Shown: piece after piece, positions 1 to 10,574 of the stretch
Position numbering within the stretch: position 1 is the stretch's first letter
How the letters are laid out: the number at the start of each line of letters is the position of its first letter
Source of the DNA: Mantis religiosa
Taxonomy: Eukaryota > Arthropoda > Insecta > Mantodea > Mantidae
Direction: 5' to 3'
Assembly: GCA_030765055.1 (NCBI GenBank)
Contig: CM060953.1
Coordinates: 102,386,963-102,450,962, forward strand
Length of the DNA stretch: 64,000 nt
Program-made: the position numbers and the translations under genes
Notes under the pieces: model-generated
Told to the model about the DNA's origin: nothing
The model's database searches: none
Seen by the model: the letters and a program-made list of their open reading frames with translations, nothing else

Positions 1-740
1 CCAAAAATGGTACGCTACCACCGATTTATCTATTTCTTTGTTCCTGATGTTCCTAAATTGCTCTTTAAGCCTAATGTTCAACTTTTAGTTTTTCCAATGT
101 AAAAGTTGTCACAGCCTTTGCAGTTTATCCGGTACACACCTGATTTTTTGTTGTGGGTATCTGCTTTGTATCATGTGATTTCAACAGAACTTGTACACTA
201 AATTTTTTCTGTGGTGCCAAAGTAATATTGTGCTCTTTGAAGACTTTTTGGAAAAGGTGTGTAACTTTGGGATGATATATAAATTTTCTGTATGAAGTTT
301 CATTGCTGAAAGAGTAGTTACTTGTTTGCATTTTTGTTGTCTTTTGAATTTATCAATTTTCTTTTTGACCAGTTCAGCACTGAATCCATTGTATCCTGCA
401 TTGTGAATTATATTATTGTACTCTTTGATATATCTCATCTTGTTTAAAGGTACATTAACCAGCCAGTAAGTTAAACTGTTGATTACAGCATGCTTGTGTT
501 GTCTTGGGTTATATCCATTTGATTTTATGAAATTTTCTGTGTGTGTTTTCCTCCTATGTATGGTAAATTCAAATTTTGTATGTTTTCTGATAAGTTTCAA
601 ATCTAAGAAAGGGATTTCATTGTTTGTCTCTTTTTCTATGAAAAATTTTATTGCAGGATTTTGAAAATTAAGTAGATTTAATGCATCGTCCACTTGTTTC
701 TCATTTACTGTTGCCCAAATATCATCCACATATGTATACC
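1..740 (-). mobile_element. Penelope-like element copy 1 (RT palm end to GIY-YIG start)
   Basis: Minus-strand PLE fragment that continues past the window edge. Reading down from about 735 it begins at the reverse-transcriptase active site (Y-V-D-D-I-W, codons at 714-732). It continues through the PLE block with I-P-F-L-D-L, the H-R-K-T-H-T-E-N motif and the N-x-Y-N-P-R-Q-H-K-H-A-V-I-N-S-L motif, which in this family lie between the RT palm and the endonuclease. It reaches the basic linker (K-K-K-I-D-K-F-K-R-Q-Q) and the region before the GIY-YIG nuclease. A frameshift near 300 splits the reading frame; the second piece is at 125-331. The protein would reverse-transcribe the element's own RNA at a nicked target. 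It faces copy 2 head to head across a perfect hairpin. The 5' two-thirds of the RT is missing, so it cannot be active. Confidence 0.85.
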
Positions 741-823
741 AATATAAAAATTATTTGTGGTTGGTTTATTGACACTCGTAAGTGACGAGTGTCAATAAAC
801 CAACCACAAATAATTTTTATATT
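741..823. repeat. Perfect 39-bp inverted repeat with 5-nt spacer at a PLE-PLE junction
   Basis: 741-779 is the exact reverse complement of 785-823, with a 5-base loop at 780-784. The arm contains the sequence ACGAGTGTCAATAAACCAAC, which recurs diverged at the ends of the PLE copies near 9960, 10640 and 62520. It is therefore the edge of the element's pseudo-LTR, present here in two head-to-head copies. Right after the hairpin comes TTTTGACGTCACTGTTACTA, which is also shared by the copies at 10680 and 62630. Confidence 0.9.
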
Positions 824-839
824 AATTTTGACGTCACTG

Positions 840-2028
840 TTACTAAATTCCTCCAAACACACATGTATACCAATGTTTGAAAATTAGTGGGAATGCCTTT
901 GTGATATGGGTTTCCATTGGTATACATTCGTATAGACATGTGGATGTCATTTGGGCAATAGTAAATGAGAAACAAGTGGATGATGCATTAAAACTACTTA
1001 ATTGACAAAATCCTGCAATAAAATTTTCCACAGAAAAAGAGACAAACAATGAAATCCCTTTCTTAGATTTGAAACTTACCAGAAAACATACAAAATTTGA
1101 ATTTGGCATGCATAGGAAGGAAACACACAGAAAATTCCAAAAAATCAGATAGATATAACCCAAGACAACACAAGCATGCTGTTATCAACAGTTTAACTTA
1201 CAGGCTGGTTAATGTACCATTAAACAAGATGGATATATCAAAGAGTACAATAATATAATTCACAATGCAGGATACAATGGATTCAGTGCTAAATTGGTCA
1301 AAAAGAAAATTGATAAATTCAAAAGACAACAAAGATGCAAACAAGTAACTACTCTTTCCCCAATCAGCAATGAAACTTCATACAGAAAATTTACATATCA
1401 TGCCAGAGCTACACACCTTTTCCAAAAAGTATTCAAAGAGCACAATATTACTTTGGCCCCACAGAACAAATTTAGTGTACAACACCTTTTGAAATAGCAT
1501 AATACAAAGGAGATACCCACAGACAAAAAAATCAGGCGATAAACTGCAAAGGCTGTGACAACTTTTACATTGGGAAAACTAAAAGGAACTTGAACATTAG
1601 GCTTAAAGAGCATTTTAGGAACATCAGGAACAAAGAAATAGACAAATCAGCGGTAGCGTACCATTTTTAGAAGGAGAATCATGATATAGCACGAGAACTC
1701 CACTTATTAAAAAGTGTCCAGGTCCAGTTGCATTAACCACATGGGAAAAATCTTCATAAAGAAATATGAAAGAGAATTGTTTAATTTCGACACTACATTT
1801 GAAGAAAACTCAAACTTCAAGTTCATCAAGATACCAACAGAGACGCACCTATCACCTCCAAGCAGCTCACCAAACCAACATCTATTAGTCGACAACAGCT
1901 GACGATGTTAGGAAGATCCTAACGAAACGTGTTCTAGGTAAATACTAGTAATAAGTGGAGCATTGAGTATTAGTTCGACTCAAAATTATATTTTGTACTT
2001 CATTGTATCATAGTCCTTACACATTGGA
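840..2028 (+). mobile_element. Penelope-like element copy 2, inverted partner of copy 1
   Basis: Plus-strand PLE that mirrors copy 1 and extends further 3'. The RT active site near 930-950 is mutated (H-V-D-V-I-W instead of Y-V-D-D-I-W) and the frame is broken several times. Recognisable pieces are the linker at 1294-1345, the R-K-F-T-Y-H-A block (1383-1400), the GIY-YIG region (about 1525-1640, with I-G-K-T-K-R-N-L and then L-K-E-H-F-R-N-I-R-N-K) and the K-S-A-V-A-Y-H-F tail. Non-coding 3' sequence from 1895 holds a hammerhead-like fold, then the end region to about 2028 that is shared with 21220-21310. The element appears to abut Tigger-like transposase sequence at about 2029. Confidence 0.8.
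1897..1935 (+). ncRNA. Hammerhead-like ribozyme motif in PLE copy 2
   Basis: CTGACGA (1899-1905) fits the hammerhead box C-U-G-A-N-G-A. One extra T (1906) follows, then a perfect 7-bp stem II (1907-1913 with 1917-1923, loop AGA), then GAAA (1924-1927), a self-complementary ACGTGT (1927-1932, with one G-U) as stem III, and a candidate cleavage base at T1933. Only two base pairs of stem I (A1897-G1898 with C1934-T1935) are evident. PLEs are known to carry hammerheads; activity of this one is inferred only. Confidence 0.6.
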
Positions 2029-2640
2029 AGCCACTGATTACTGAAAAGGCAGCAAAACCTTGGCTTTTCAAAAATCTAGACATCAGCAAGCTTCCAGTCA
2101 CCTGGCAAAACAATAAATAGACCTGCATGGTGAGTGTTCTTATGGAAGAGTGGCTGGGATCTTCAATGAAAATGAAAAGAAAATTGTGAAGTGTTTCTTT
2201 TCCTAAAAAAACATAACATGCCATCCCAGCATCAAGTTATAGAAAGTAAAACTGGCTTGATCATTGCCTGATTCAACCAGCACCACAAAATCCATGGACC
2301 AGAGGGATTTTTCACATTCAATTACCATTATAAATGATATTTGATGCATTCTCTTATTTTAAGAGTTGAAAAAATTGAAAGTACATTTGCATTTGCATTG
2401 TTAGTTTCTGTCTTGTGAATTGGATTGGTCTGGCATTTAGGGAGTTAAAGCGAGAAACAATAAAGAAGTGCTTCAACAAGAGGTTTGGAGATGAAAAGGA
2501 TGCTGTTTTACTCATCAAAGATAAATAAAATGTAGCAGCAACTGCTAAATTAATTGCTGACTATGCACCAAGTAGTCCAGAGGACTACATTCGAAGTGAC
2601 ATCTCCATGCAACTTTTATTTTGGCAACAGATCTAATACA
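2029..2640 (+). pseudogene. Tigger/pogo-type transposase remnant
   Basis: Stops and frameshifts abound, but reading across frames gives the order typical of a pogo/Tigger DDE domain. It starts with a P-L-I-T-E-K-A-A-K-P-W-L-F-K-N block (about 2030-2075), then L-P-V-T-W (2092), M-E-E-W-L-G-S (2142), A-C/T-C-H-P (2216), an S-T-T-x-x-M-D-Q block (2275-2305) that precedes the last catalytic residue in this family, and finally E-L-K-R-E-T-I-K-K-C-F-N-K (2440-2480). The last part matches the family's W-R-x-V-K-x-x-T-I-x-N-C-F-x-K motif. The family cuts and pastes DNA at TA sites. No terminal repeats were found, and the 5' end appears to have been lost where PLE copy 2 inserted. Confidence 0.65.
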
Positions 2641-3369
2641 AATTTATAATAAAGAAGAAAAGGTGAAAATACAGAAGGAAGAAAAATAAACTGAAGATAT
2701 CCACAGGAAAATTAATACATACAATGAAGCAATCCCATGCATAAACCATGTCATGGAATTTGGAGCACACTAATACTCCCAAGCTGTTATAATTATTGTA
2801 AAATGCAAACAAAATTGTGTAGAGAAAACTTGCACAGAAAATTGAAACATACTTCCCTCTTTGATAGTAGCATAAAAAATGAGTGAGATATCAGACAAAT
2901 AAACCTGTGGATAATAATGCAAGAAAACTTATAAATTACAATTCATGCTATTATATTGTGTTAGTGTTATTAGTGTGATAGTGTAATATTCTGTAGTACA
3001 AAATACCTATCTACAAACAGGTGAACACAGCACAGGAATTAAGATGCTTAATTGTATATGTGTATAATTTCATAATGTACATACGTATTTATGATGTAGG
3101 GTAAGTGATAACATTTAAGTAGCTTATCACGTTTTGTGTAATTTGAAAACTTGTCTGAGTTACAAAACTGTTAAGGTTCCATGTGATTCCGCTTTGAGAA
3201 TGTTTTACTCTAAATAATCACAAACCTCTTTCTCATTTTCTTATAAAATTTCTTCAATTATACTTTATTTTTTTATTCCTTGAAGATGTCCCCATATTCT
3301 TTATAATTTTCTCTCTTTTTCATCAGGTGGATTGTGGTGGGAAGTAATTTGCTTTCAGCAATCTGATTA
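2641..3369. other. AT-rich stretch without a recognised gene
   Basis: No convincing reading frame, RNA or repeat is seen. A few bases of the Tigger-like transposase may continue to about 2700. Confidence 0.5.
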
Positions 3370-3524
3370 TTATGTAAAAATTGTCAGCATTTCATCATGG
3401 TAATGCCACTTCATATCTGCCATTACCAGCAACCTTATACATAAAGTAGCAGCTTCCTCCATCTCTTCTCTTGATTTCAGCTCTAATGGATCAGACATGA
3501 CTACAGTTCCTAGGTTCCACAGAT
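3370..3524 (-). CDS. Putative terminal exon of an unidentified gene
   Basis: On the minus strand a pyrimidine-rich acceptor (TTCTTTTTCAG) is followed at 3524 by 50 open codons ending in TAA at 3370-3372. The product has a markedly protein-like composition: it starts L-W-N-L-G-T-V-V-M-S-D-P-L-E-L-K-S-R-E-E, continues through an acidic helix, and ends K-W-H-Y-H-D-E-M-L-T-I-F-T. I cannot assign a family. The frame is also open for about seven codons upstream of the acceptor, so it could equally be a scrap of transposon ORF. It lies on the same strand as nicalin but does not resemble nicalin's C-terminus. Other exons were not found. Confidence 0.35.
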
Positions 3525-5125
3525 CTGAAAAAGAAGCAAAAGTCCTTAGAAGTCCTCTTCATTCTAGATGACTTCTACACTAAGTGACCCTAAATCAAGT
3601 TCAGTACATATTTGTATTACTGTGAATATTAAGGCTGTCTTTTTCTGTTAGGATTTTCTCCATAAGCTCAAGTTGTTTAATCCTTCTTGATTATAATATG
3701 CTTCAAATCCACTCCACCCATAACAGTATTTAGGACTTTAAAATACTCAATATAGTAATATTTCTTAGTGCTTTCTGGAGTATATTGTTCAGCTCAAACA
3801 CAGAACCTCTTTGGTATGTTTGTTTTGCTTGGAAATTTTAATGGTTCCAAATCCACTTTTTCCATCTTGTCCATATTTTATCTGAAAAGTTTTCTTCCCT
3901 TCTATTATTTAAACTTGTACATTTTATAATTCAGTTGCTGACAACAGTACTCAGTCCACCAACAGTTTCCATTGACCCTAAAGTACTGATTTTAAGGATT
4001 TAGAACATGGATTAAATCACTGGCCATCAGAAGTCCAGAAGATTTTGGTTTTAGTTGTCACAGAAGCAAACATTTGGAGCCCGATAAGATACAAATTTTG
4101 TACTATACTCAGAATTGTATATCCCATTTGTGTATTTTAATATATCATTATTACAATATATCTTTGTTAAAATATCATTATGATATTTCATTTTAGTTTA
4201 TGTACCAGCTAAAAATACAGCCCACTTAAAATAATTTGACTAATTATTTTGTAAATAATGAAGTTTTAATACTTCTTGCAGTTCACACTATGAAAATGTA
4301 TAAATCTATCTGGCTGCTTTACATGGCTTTTGTTAATTACATATGTTAACATAATTTCTAAACATCATTTTATTTGGACATTTCATGCTTAGTTTTTAAT
4401 TTTGACAAACTAAATAATAATGCAAGCAAAATTTAATTTTACCCTTATCCTTTGGTGCATACTAAGTACCTACATATTTTATGATATTGTTTGTATTTCT
4501 TCCTATGTGAGATATGTATGATGATACATGGAAGGTAAGGAAGCTATATATATATATGACTGGCACCACACTTTCAACATCGATTTCATCAAGATCTTTG
4601 GTACATCATGGAAAGCTGTGATGTATAAAATGAAGTTTTGCTATATATCTACAAGCTCAGTATTTTATAATGAACCACAGCCTAACACATATTTTTACTT
4701 TTTTTTAAATGCCACTCTTTTGTGTTTTACCTGGAAATAACTGGTATCAATAAAAGCCTGCAAAAGATGCACATTGATTCAGCTATGCAATGCAACATAA
4801 ATTCAGATTTCAAAATTACTGCTGTTTACTTGTCTTTCTTGTGGGCAGTAATAGTAAAGTTAATAATGATGTCTTCTAAGCAAGTCCTTTTTATATGTGG
4901 ATAATTTAATACCTGTTAACTGATGAAACCTTTTCATAAGCATTTTAAGGAAACAAAATCAAACTTGTAGAAACACATATACAAGAAAGAATAATGTGAT
5001 AGTTAAGAATGTGTACTACAGCAAAAAAACTTTGTAAATACATGACTGTACTCCTGACTTCACAATAAAACTGTACCAAAAAAATTACTCTTTTACTAAG
5101 AAGAGCAGTTTTATTTTCTATTGCA
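3525..5125. other. AT-rich intergenic or intronic DNA, nothing recognised
   Basis: About 1.6 kb with stops in all frames and short AT runs such as the (TA)n near 4541-4555. No gene, RNA or repeat family was recognised. Confidence 0.5.
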
Positions 5126-5710
5126 ATGACGGAAAATGCTTTTAATAAATTTAAAAGCATTTTACGTCATTCTCATATACAACTAGTTCCATATAACAAA
5201 TACAGCATGAGAAATACACTATATCACCTGCTCAAAAACACAAGTCCGGCCAACAAATTATCAGGAATTTATAGTGTAAAATGTGAGGATTGCCATGAAA
5301 TACATATATATTGGAAAAACAAAAAGAAACTTGGAAACAAGGATGAAAGAACACATGAGATGCATAAAATACAAACAGACAGATAAATCAGCCATAGTCC
5401 ATCATTTTTGGTCAAAAACTCATAATATATCTAGAGAAATCAAACTTTTGGTACCAGCAAAAAAGATTGGGAATTAACAGTTTGAATAAATATACACATT
5501 TTTAAGAATAGAAAGATAGCCATGAATTTCGAAATACCAATAGTGGATGACGTCATTCAACTACTCGTTGAACAGCACCAGGAGAGGGAGGCGGTCACCT
5601 GAAGAACTAGTCAAATATCAGCTGATGATGGGGACGCGTGGTCCTTGAAACATGTCCTAATTTTAAATGTAAGTGGAGCTAAAGTGTTTTTATAGTTTGA
5701 CAAGTGATTT
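5126..5710 (+). mobile_element. Penelope-like element copy 3 (GIY-YIG endonuclease and 3' end)
   Basis: 5'-truncated PLE retaining the endonuclease region. A linker is followed by S-G-I-Y-S-V-K-C-E-D-C-H-E (5260-5300), which holds the G-I-Y motif and the Cys pair typical of PLE nucleases. After a frameshift comes Y-I-G-K-T-K-R-N-L-E-T-R-M-K-E-H (5305-5352), the Y-I-G and catalytic-Arg region, then K-S-A-I-V-H-H-F-W (5386-5412). The C-terminal M-N-F-E-I-P motif lies at 5521-5540. The nuclease would nick the target to prime reverse transcription. The single frameshift and the missing RT make this copy dead. The 3' non-coding end contains a hammerhead-like fold. Confidence 0.85.
5621..5659 (+). 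ncRNA. Hammerhead-like ribozyme motif in PLE copy 3
   Basis: CTGATGA (5623-5629), one extra T (5630), then stem II (GGGGAC 5631-5636 with GTCCTT 5642-5647, two G-U pairs) around a GCGTG loop. GAAA (5648-5651) follows, then self-complementary ACATGT (5651-5656) as a loop-less stem III and C5657 as the possible cleavage base. This is the best-conserved core in the window: all hammerhead core bases are present apart from the inserted T. Confidence 0.65.
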
Positions 5711-5839
5711 AAAAAGATTTTATTGATAAAGCTCCACTGTTTATAAATACTTCTATCTTATAATTTTAATATACAGTTAGGTATCCGAATTTGCAGTCTG
5801 CAATAAGACTCTCTTACACAATGAACAGTTCCCTGTACC

Positions 5840-6390
5840 GGTATATGCAGATACGACCTTAGGTGATAACTCTGATTCTGACCTAACTGAAACTGTAAAT
5901 GCCTCAGATGAAAATAAAAATGATCCTACCTATGAAGCCAAAACCAGTTCATCGGATCCATACTTTCCCTATCAGAAAGACCTTAATGACCTGATTCAGG
6001 ATTTAAATCTGTCTAAACGGCAAGCTGAAGGTTTAACTCCCAGACTCAAAGAGTGGAATCTACTCCAAAAAGAAGTAAGAATATGTATTTATAGTGGCCG
6101 CCATAGTAATTTCAAGGACTGCTTTTCTGAAGAAAATGGTATAAAGCTATGGGATGCAACATGTCTTTAAAAATTCACCTTGGACTCTCATTTAGACTTC
6201 TTCCCCGAAAATCTTGGAGCTGTCAGCGATGAGCACGGTGAACGTTTTCATCAGCAAATTTCTACTATGGAAAAGAGGTACAAATGCAAGTGGAGTTCCA
6301 ATATGCTGGTGACTACTGCTGGACCAAGAAGAGAGACGTTCCAGATGCAAAATATGTCTGAAAATCATTATCTACCACTTTCTAGGTAAG
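5840..6390 (+). pseudogene. Internally deleted fragment of a repeat-borne arthropod protein
   Basis: Two blocks of one protein type are joined. An N-terminal acidic block (D-S-D-L-T-E-T at 5875) leads to D-L-N-L-S-K-R-Q-A-E-G-L and W-N-L-L-Q-K-E (6001-6075). After a short stretch come N-M-S-L-K-I-H (6152-6175), then S-H-L-D-F-F-P-E-N-L-G-A-V-S-D-E-H-G-E-R-F-H-Q (6184-6255) and a last block D-Y-C-W-T-K-K-R-D-V-P-D-A-K-Y (6311-6355, another frame). From memory these blocks are the two ends of a multicopy, uncharacterised protein found widely in arthropods, with several hundred middle residues missing here. Frameshifts occur at about 6178 and 6310 and a stop at about 6356. Function unknown. Confidence 0.5.
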
Positions 6391-6603
6391 TCAGAATGAG
6401 TAGTTATAATTTTGAGTTAGCTAGTTATGGATATTTTTAGAATTTTATAAAAATGCAAGTAAATATCACACAAAACTCCTGCACGATGGGGAAAAACTAA
6501 AATTATATTTGAATTCAGCATGAAAAATATTTTAAAAATTGTTCCAGAAGACTAACACCTAACTTTTGGCAACTGCTACATTATACCATACAACTACTAG
6601 AAT

Positions 6604-9347
6604 ATGGATGCTACAGATTTTAACTCTCAACATCATTTCTATAAAGGAAATTTGAAATTTTATGAAACATTACAAATTAAGAAGAGATATACAATGGCAG
6701 ATATTCATTTTCTCAACCAATGCTTAATTAATAACGTTACTCCAGCTTTTGTTAGAAAATATATTAAATACAGGAAGCATTGTACTCAACAAAAAAATGG
6801 CGGGAAGAATGGTAATTAAGACAGAAAAAATGTTACACTACAAAAAGCTTAATCAAATTAATATGCAGCTTTATCAACTTCATATGCAATTAACTCAGAC
6901 TTTGGGTACTGCACTTTGGAATAACTTTGAAAACTTACTATATGCTCATTTAAACAAATTGATGAAAATTACACATACACGTTTAAAACATAAGTTGCTG
7001 ATATGAAGAAGTCAGCTATCTTATATTCCAAAAATCAAGAACAACAATAATAAAGAAGTAATTAATTTATCTAATCAACCTTTAAGTAAAGAAGAATTAG
7101 ACTTGTTAAATAAAGGACTGAAGACTTGTGTGGCTTTCTCAGAAGACATAAAAGACTTTATAGCAGACGTTGAATTAAATATTAAAAATGTTCCTGTCCA
7201 AGAAAGAGATAATGCTAGATCTCAAAGTACAAAAATTCTTCAAAAATTACAATATGCTAAAAATATATTTCCAGCATTGAAGACAATTAAACATTTAAAT
7301 AATAAGTCCATTATATTTGTAAAAGCAGATAAAGGAAATCAAATTGTACTGTTTAACAAGATTGACTATGAAGATAGAGTTATGCAACTTCTTAAAAAGT
7401 CTGATTATTCAGAAACTAGAAAAAACCCATTACAAGCCAACATTAAAACCACTAACAAAGTTATTAATGAAGCTAATTGTATTGATTTAGCTCAAAAACA
7501 AAAATTGAAAGTCAGTAATCCTACACTACCTTACTGTCTTCCAAAAACTCACAAAAAAGATAACAGTATGCGACCTATTATCAATAACATAGGTTCGCCC
7601 TGTTGGCAAAATGGGCCTCAAAAAGTTTTCATTTGTGAACAAATTTGAAAGTAGAAGCATTAAGAATACTCTTGAACTTATAGAAAAAAATCAAGAATAT
7701 TACAATTACTGAAAATGACATTTTAGTATCTTTCGATGTCACATCTTTATTTACGAATGTTCCAACTGAAAAGATTTCTTCACTACTACAAGAGTGGCTG
7801 ACCTCAATCAACATTAATGAAGTTGAAATTCATGATCTACTATCCTTTACTACCAGTTGCATTGACCAGAATACTTTCACATTTAATGGGAGATTATACA
7901 CTCAAACACATGGTTTAGCTATGGGTAATCCATTGTCTCCATTTTTAGCTGACTTATATATGAGTAACTTAGAAATTTAACGTCTACTCACTCAGACATA
8001 TTTAAAGTATGGTATAGATATGTTGATGATATTTTCGCCATCCTAACCAAGGAAAAAACTGATGAAGCTTTAGAAATTCTTAACAATCAAGATGAGTCTA
8101 TAAAATTCACAATGGAAATAGAAGAAAATGGAATACTACCATTTTTGGATTTAAACATTTTCAAATACCATAATAAATTGAAGTTTAGTATTCATAGAAA
8201 AGACACACATGTAGATAATTATATCAAAGCGAACAACTACAATCCAACCTCACATCAACTAGCAGTGTTTCATTGCTTAATTCATAGACTTATAAATGTT
8301 CCAATGCTTCAACCTGAATATCAACTAGAACACCAACACATTTTACATGTTGCTGAAATTAATGGTTTTAAGAAATCAACCGTACTTAAAATCATTAATG
8401 AACATATATATAAAAACCATATAAAATCAATTACTACTTGAAGAAATCAGAAGCTATGCCTATTTATAAGAAGTTTACTTATCATCCTTGGGGCTTCAAC
8501 AAATTTAAAAGAATCTTCCAAAACTACAATATAAAATTAGCTCCAAAAAACAACTTCAGTCTTAAGAATTTACTTAAAAAACCTTTGAGCAACATCATAC
8601 TATACTGGAAGAAGTAAGAGAAGTCTAAAAACTCGTCAAACAGAACACCTGAGAAATATGAAACTTAAACAAACAGAAAAATTTGCAGTTGCTAATCACT
8701 TCTGGAAATACAACCATGAAATCGGTCAAAGTATACAATTATTGAAACATGTACAAGCTGTTAATGAACTGGATATTTGGGAGAAGATTCATACTCTAAA
8801 TAGTGAAAAAGAAAATATTTTGAATTTTGATATACCAGCATTGAATAGTGTTCTACAATGTATTAAACCAGTCAACATAAGTCAACAAGTTCAACCCATT
8901 ACTATGGATAATATAGATCCAGTTAAAATTAACCTAGACTTCAACCAATCTAGGTTACCCAGGAGGCAGATAGAAGAGGAAGCACACCTTCTTCAACAGA
9001 CAACTAGTAATCAGGATATTGTTCCAGAAAATGAGATAGAAGATGAAGTATATTTGCCATAATATTCCACCAGTTCAACTTCTTCACACCCAGAGATGAA
9101 GCAACTCCAACCAGTTAATATCACAGGTGACAACCAATCATCTGTGTCCAGCTCCAATGTTCCGGTTCCAGATGTAGGTATTGAAAATCAGCAGATCGTC
9201 AAGGGGAGGAGCCTTAAGTTTGTTGGAAAGTCAAGTTTATGTCTGCCGACAGTAGTTGGAGCAGCACCCACTGAAGATGGTCTGAAGCAAAGTCCAAACA
9301 GCACTTTTGGAAGGAATGGTGAACACCTGCCTAGTCTGAGTGAGTAA
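6604..9347 (+). mobile_element. Penelope-like element copy 4, the longest copy (RT + GIY-YIG), decayed
   Basis: Near full-length PLE coding region broken into at least five frames. An N-terminal domain (6604-7006) is followed by RT motifs: F-V-K-A-D-K-G-N (7316-7340), L-P-K-T-H-K-K-D-N-S-M-R-P-I-I (7538-7585), V-S-F-D-V-T-S-L-F-T-N-V-P (7727-7764), A-M-G-N-P-L-S-P-F (7920-7946) and Y-V-D-D-I-F-A (8011-8037). The post-RT block I-L-P-F-L-D-L follows (8132-8155). The GIY-YIG core near 8590 is largely deleted, leaving only a Y-W-K-K remnant. The C-terminal K-F-A-V-A-N-H-F-W (8680-8706) and I-L-N-F-D-I-P (8815-8838) motifs are intact. A Ser/Pro-rich tail continues to about 9347 after one stop at 9060. 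The RT active site is preserved but the frame is not, so it is inactive. Confidence 0.85.
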
Positions 9348-9654
9348 TCTTACAAATTAAGCATGCCAGCTACTCATATTTTACATGAAGAAAACCAACC
9401 ATTTCAGACGACTTCATAAAAAACAATACCTTTAATCTCTCATTTCATAATGGCTTCCAATAATTTGGCTTATGGACTACTGAACATTCCCATGAAACCT
9501 AAAGAATACAGAGAAGAACATAAATACACCATCATGTTGCAACTAATAATTGTTACAATCAAGATTCAATAATGAGAAAGATATACAAGTGCAAGAGAGA
9601 GAAATAAATAGACCGACTCTGCAAGACTGATCCAACAAAATAAAGGGAGGGCAA
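9348..9654. other. Short stretch without a recognised feature
   Basis: AT-rich sequence between two PLE pieces; nothing recognised. Confidence 0.4.
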
Positions 9655-9910
9655 TACAGGAAATTCACATACTACCCAGGTGTACATTATAAATTCAGCA
9701 AGATTTTCAAGAAATGCAATATAACTTTGGTTTCATAAAACAACTATATTGTGTCAGAAACTATTTGTAATTGTTAAATTTTAGATGAGTCGTATTTTAG
9801 ATGAGTCGCACAAGAGCCGTAGATGCAAACGAAGATTTGCGAAACATGTCCTCAAAATAGGTACGAAAGTGAAGCAGATGTGTAAGAAATACGACTCATC
9901 TAAAATTTAA
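9655..9910 (+). mobile_element. Penelope-like element copy 5: coding scrap and pseudo-LTR
   Basis: 9660-9740 encodes the PLE block before the endonuclease (R-K-F-T-Y-Y-P-G ... F-S-K-I-F-K-K-C-N-I-T-L-V), parallel to the block at 1383-1460. It then runs into an inverted repeat, TAAATTTTAGATGAGTCGTA at about 9776-9795 against its complement ending at 9909. The arms enclose a hammerhead-like fold. Just outside, 9919-9929 is the reverse complement of ACAGTGAAGCG, a motif also seen at the foldbacks at 12929, 33878 and 37172. Confidence 0.6.
9814..9853 (+). ncRNA. Hammerhead-like motif enclosed by inverted repeats
   Basis: Stem I GAG (9814-9816) pairs with CTC (9851-9853). The first core box is degenerate (CCGTAGA, 9817-9823), then one extra T (9824), a perfect stem II (GCAAA 9825-9829 with TTTGC 9836-9840), GAAA (9841-9844), self-complementary ACATGT (9844-9849) and C9850 as the possible cleavage base. 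Every paired element is intact, but the first box is changed at two or three conserved positions, so it is probably no longer catalytic. Confidence 0.5.
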
Positions 9911-10004
9911 TAATTTTTCGCTTCACTGTGGTGTTCCAATACAGTTAAATCTCGATATTTGTAATTGGTTTATTAATACTCGTCACTTACTTGTTTATAT
10001 TTAT

Positions 10005-10046
10005 GAGAGACTAGTTTCAAAGGCATTTGCCTCCATTTTCAATCTC
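10005..10046 (-). ncRNA. Degenerate hammerhead-like fold, minus arm of the PLE pair
   Basis: Read on the minus strand: GAGA (10046-10043), TTGAAAA in place of the C-U-G-A-N-G-A box, one extra T, stem II GGAGGC with GCCTTT around AAAT, GAAA, self-complementary ACTAGT, a C at 10009, then TCTC (10008-10005) pairing with GAGA. All three helices form, but the first core box has changed at two conserved bases. The C-terminal codons of the PLE protein overlap it. Confidence 0.45.
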
Positions 10047-10574
10047 TTTCCAACTGGCATCTGTTGTTGTCTGCTCTCTCTCTCTGGTGGTGGAACTATG
10101 AACTTCTTTGTCAAATTATCTATTGGTGGGATTTCAAAGTTCATTATGCGATCCTTATTTTTCCATATGAATATATTCTCCCATGTTGTCAATTTATTTT
10201 GGTTTATCACTCCTTTTAAGAATTTTGGATTTGGATCAATGTCATGGTTTTCATTCCAAAAGTGAAATGCTACTGCTGACTTATCTTCTTGTTTCAATTT
10301 GCTGTTTCTAAAATGCTCTTTGAAACAAGAAGATAAGTCAGCAGTAGCATTTCACTTTTGGAATGAAAACCATGACATTGATCCAAATCCAAAATTCTTA
10401 AAAGGAGTGATAAACCAAAATAAATTGACAACATGGGAGAACATATTCATATGGAAAAATAAGGATTGCGTAATGAACTTTGAAATGCCACCAGTAGATA
10501 ATTTGACAAAGAAGTTCTTAGTTCCACCACCAGAGAGAGAGAGAGAGCAGACAACAACAGATGCCAGTTGGAAA

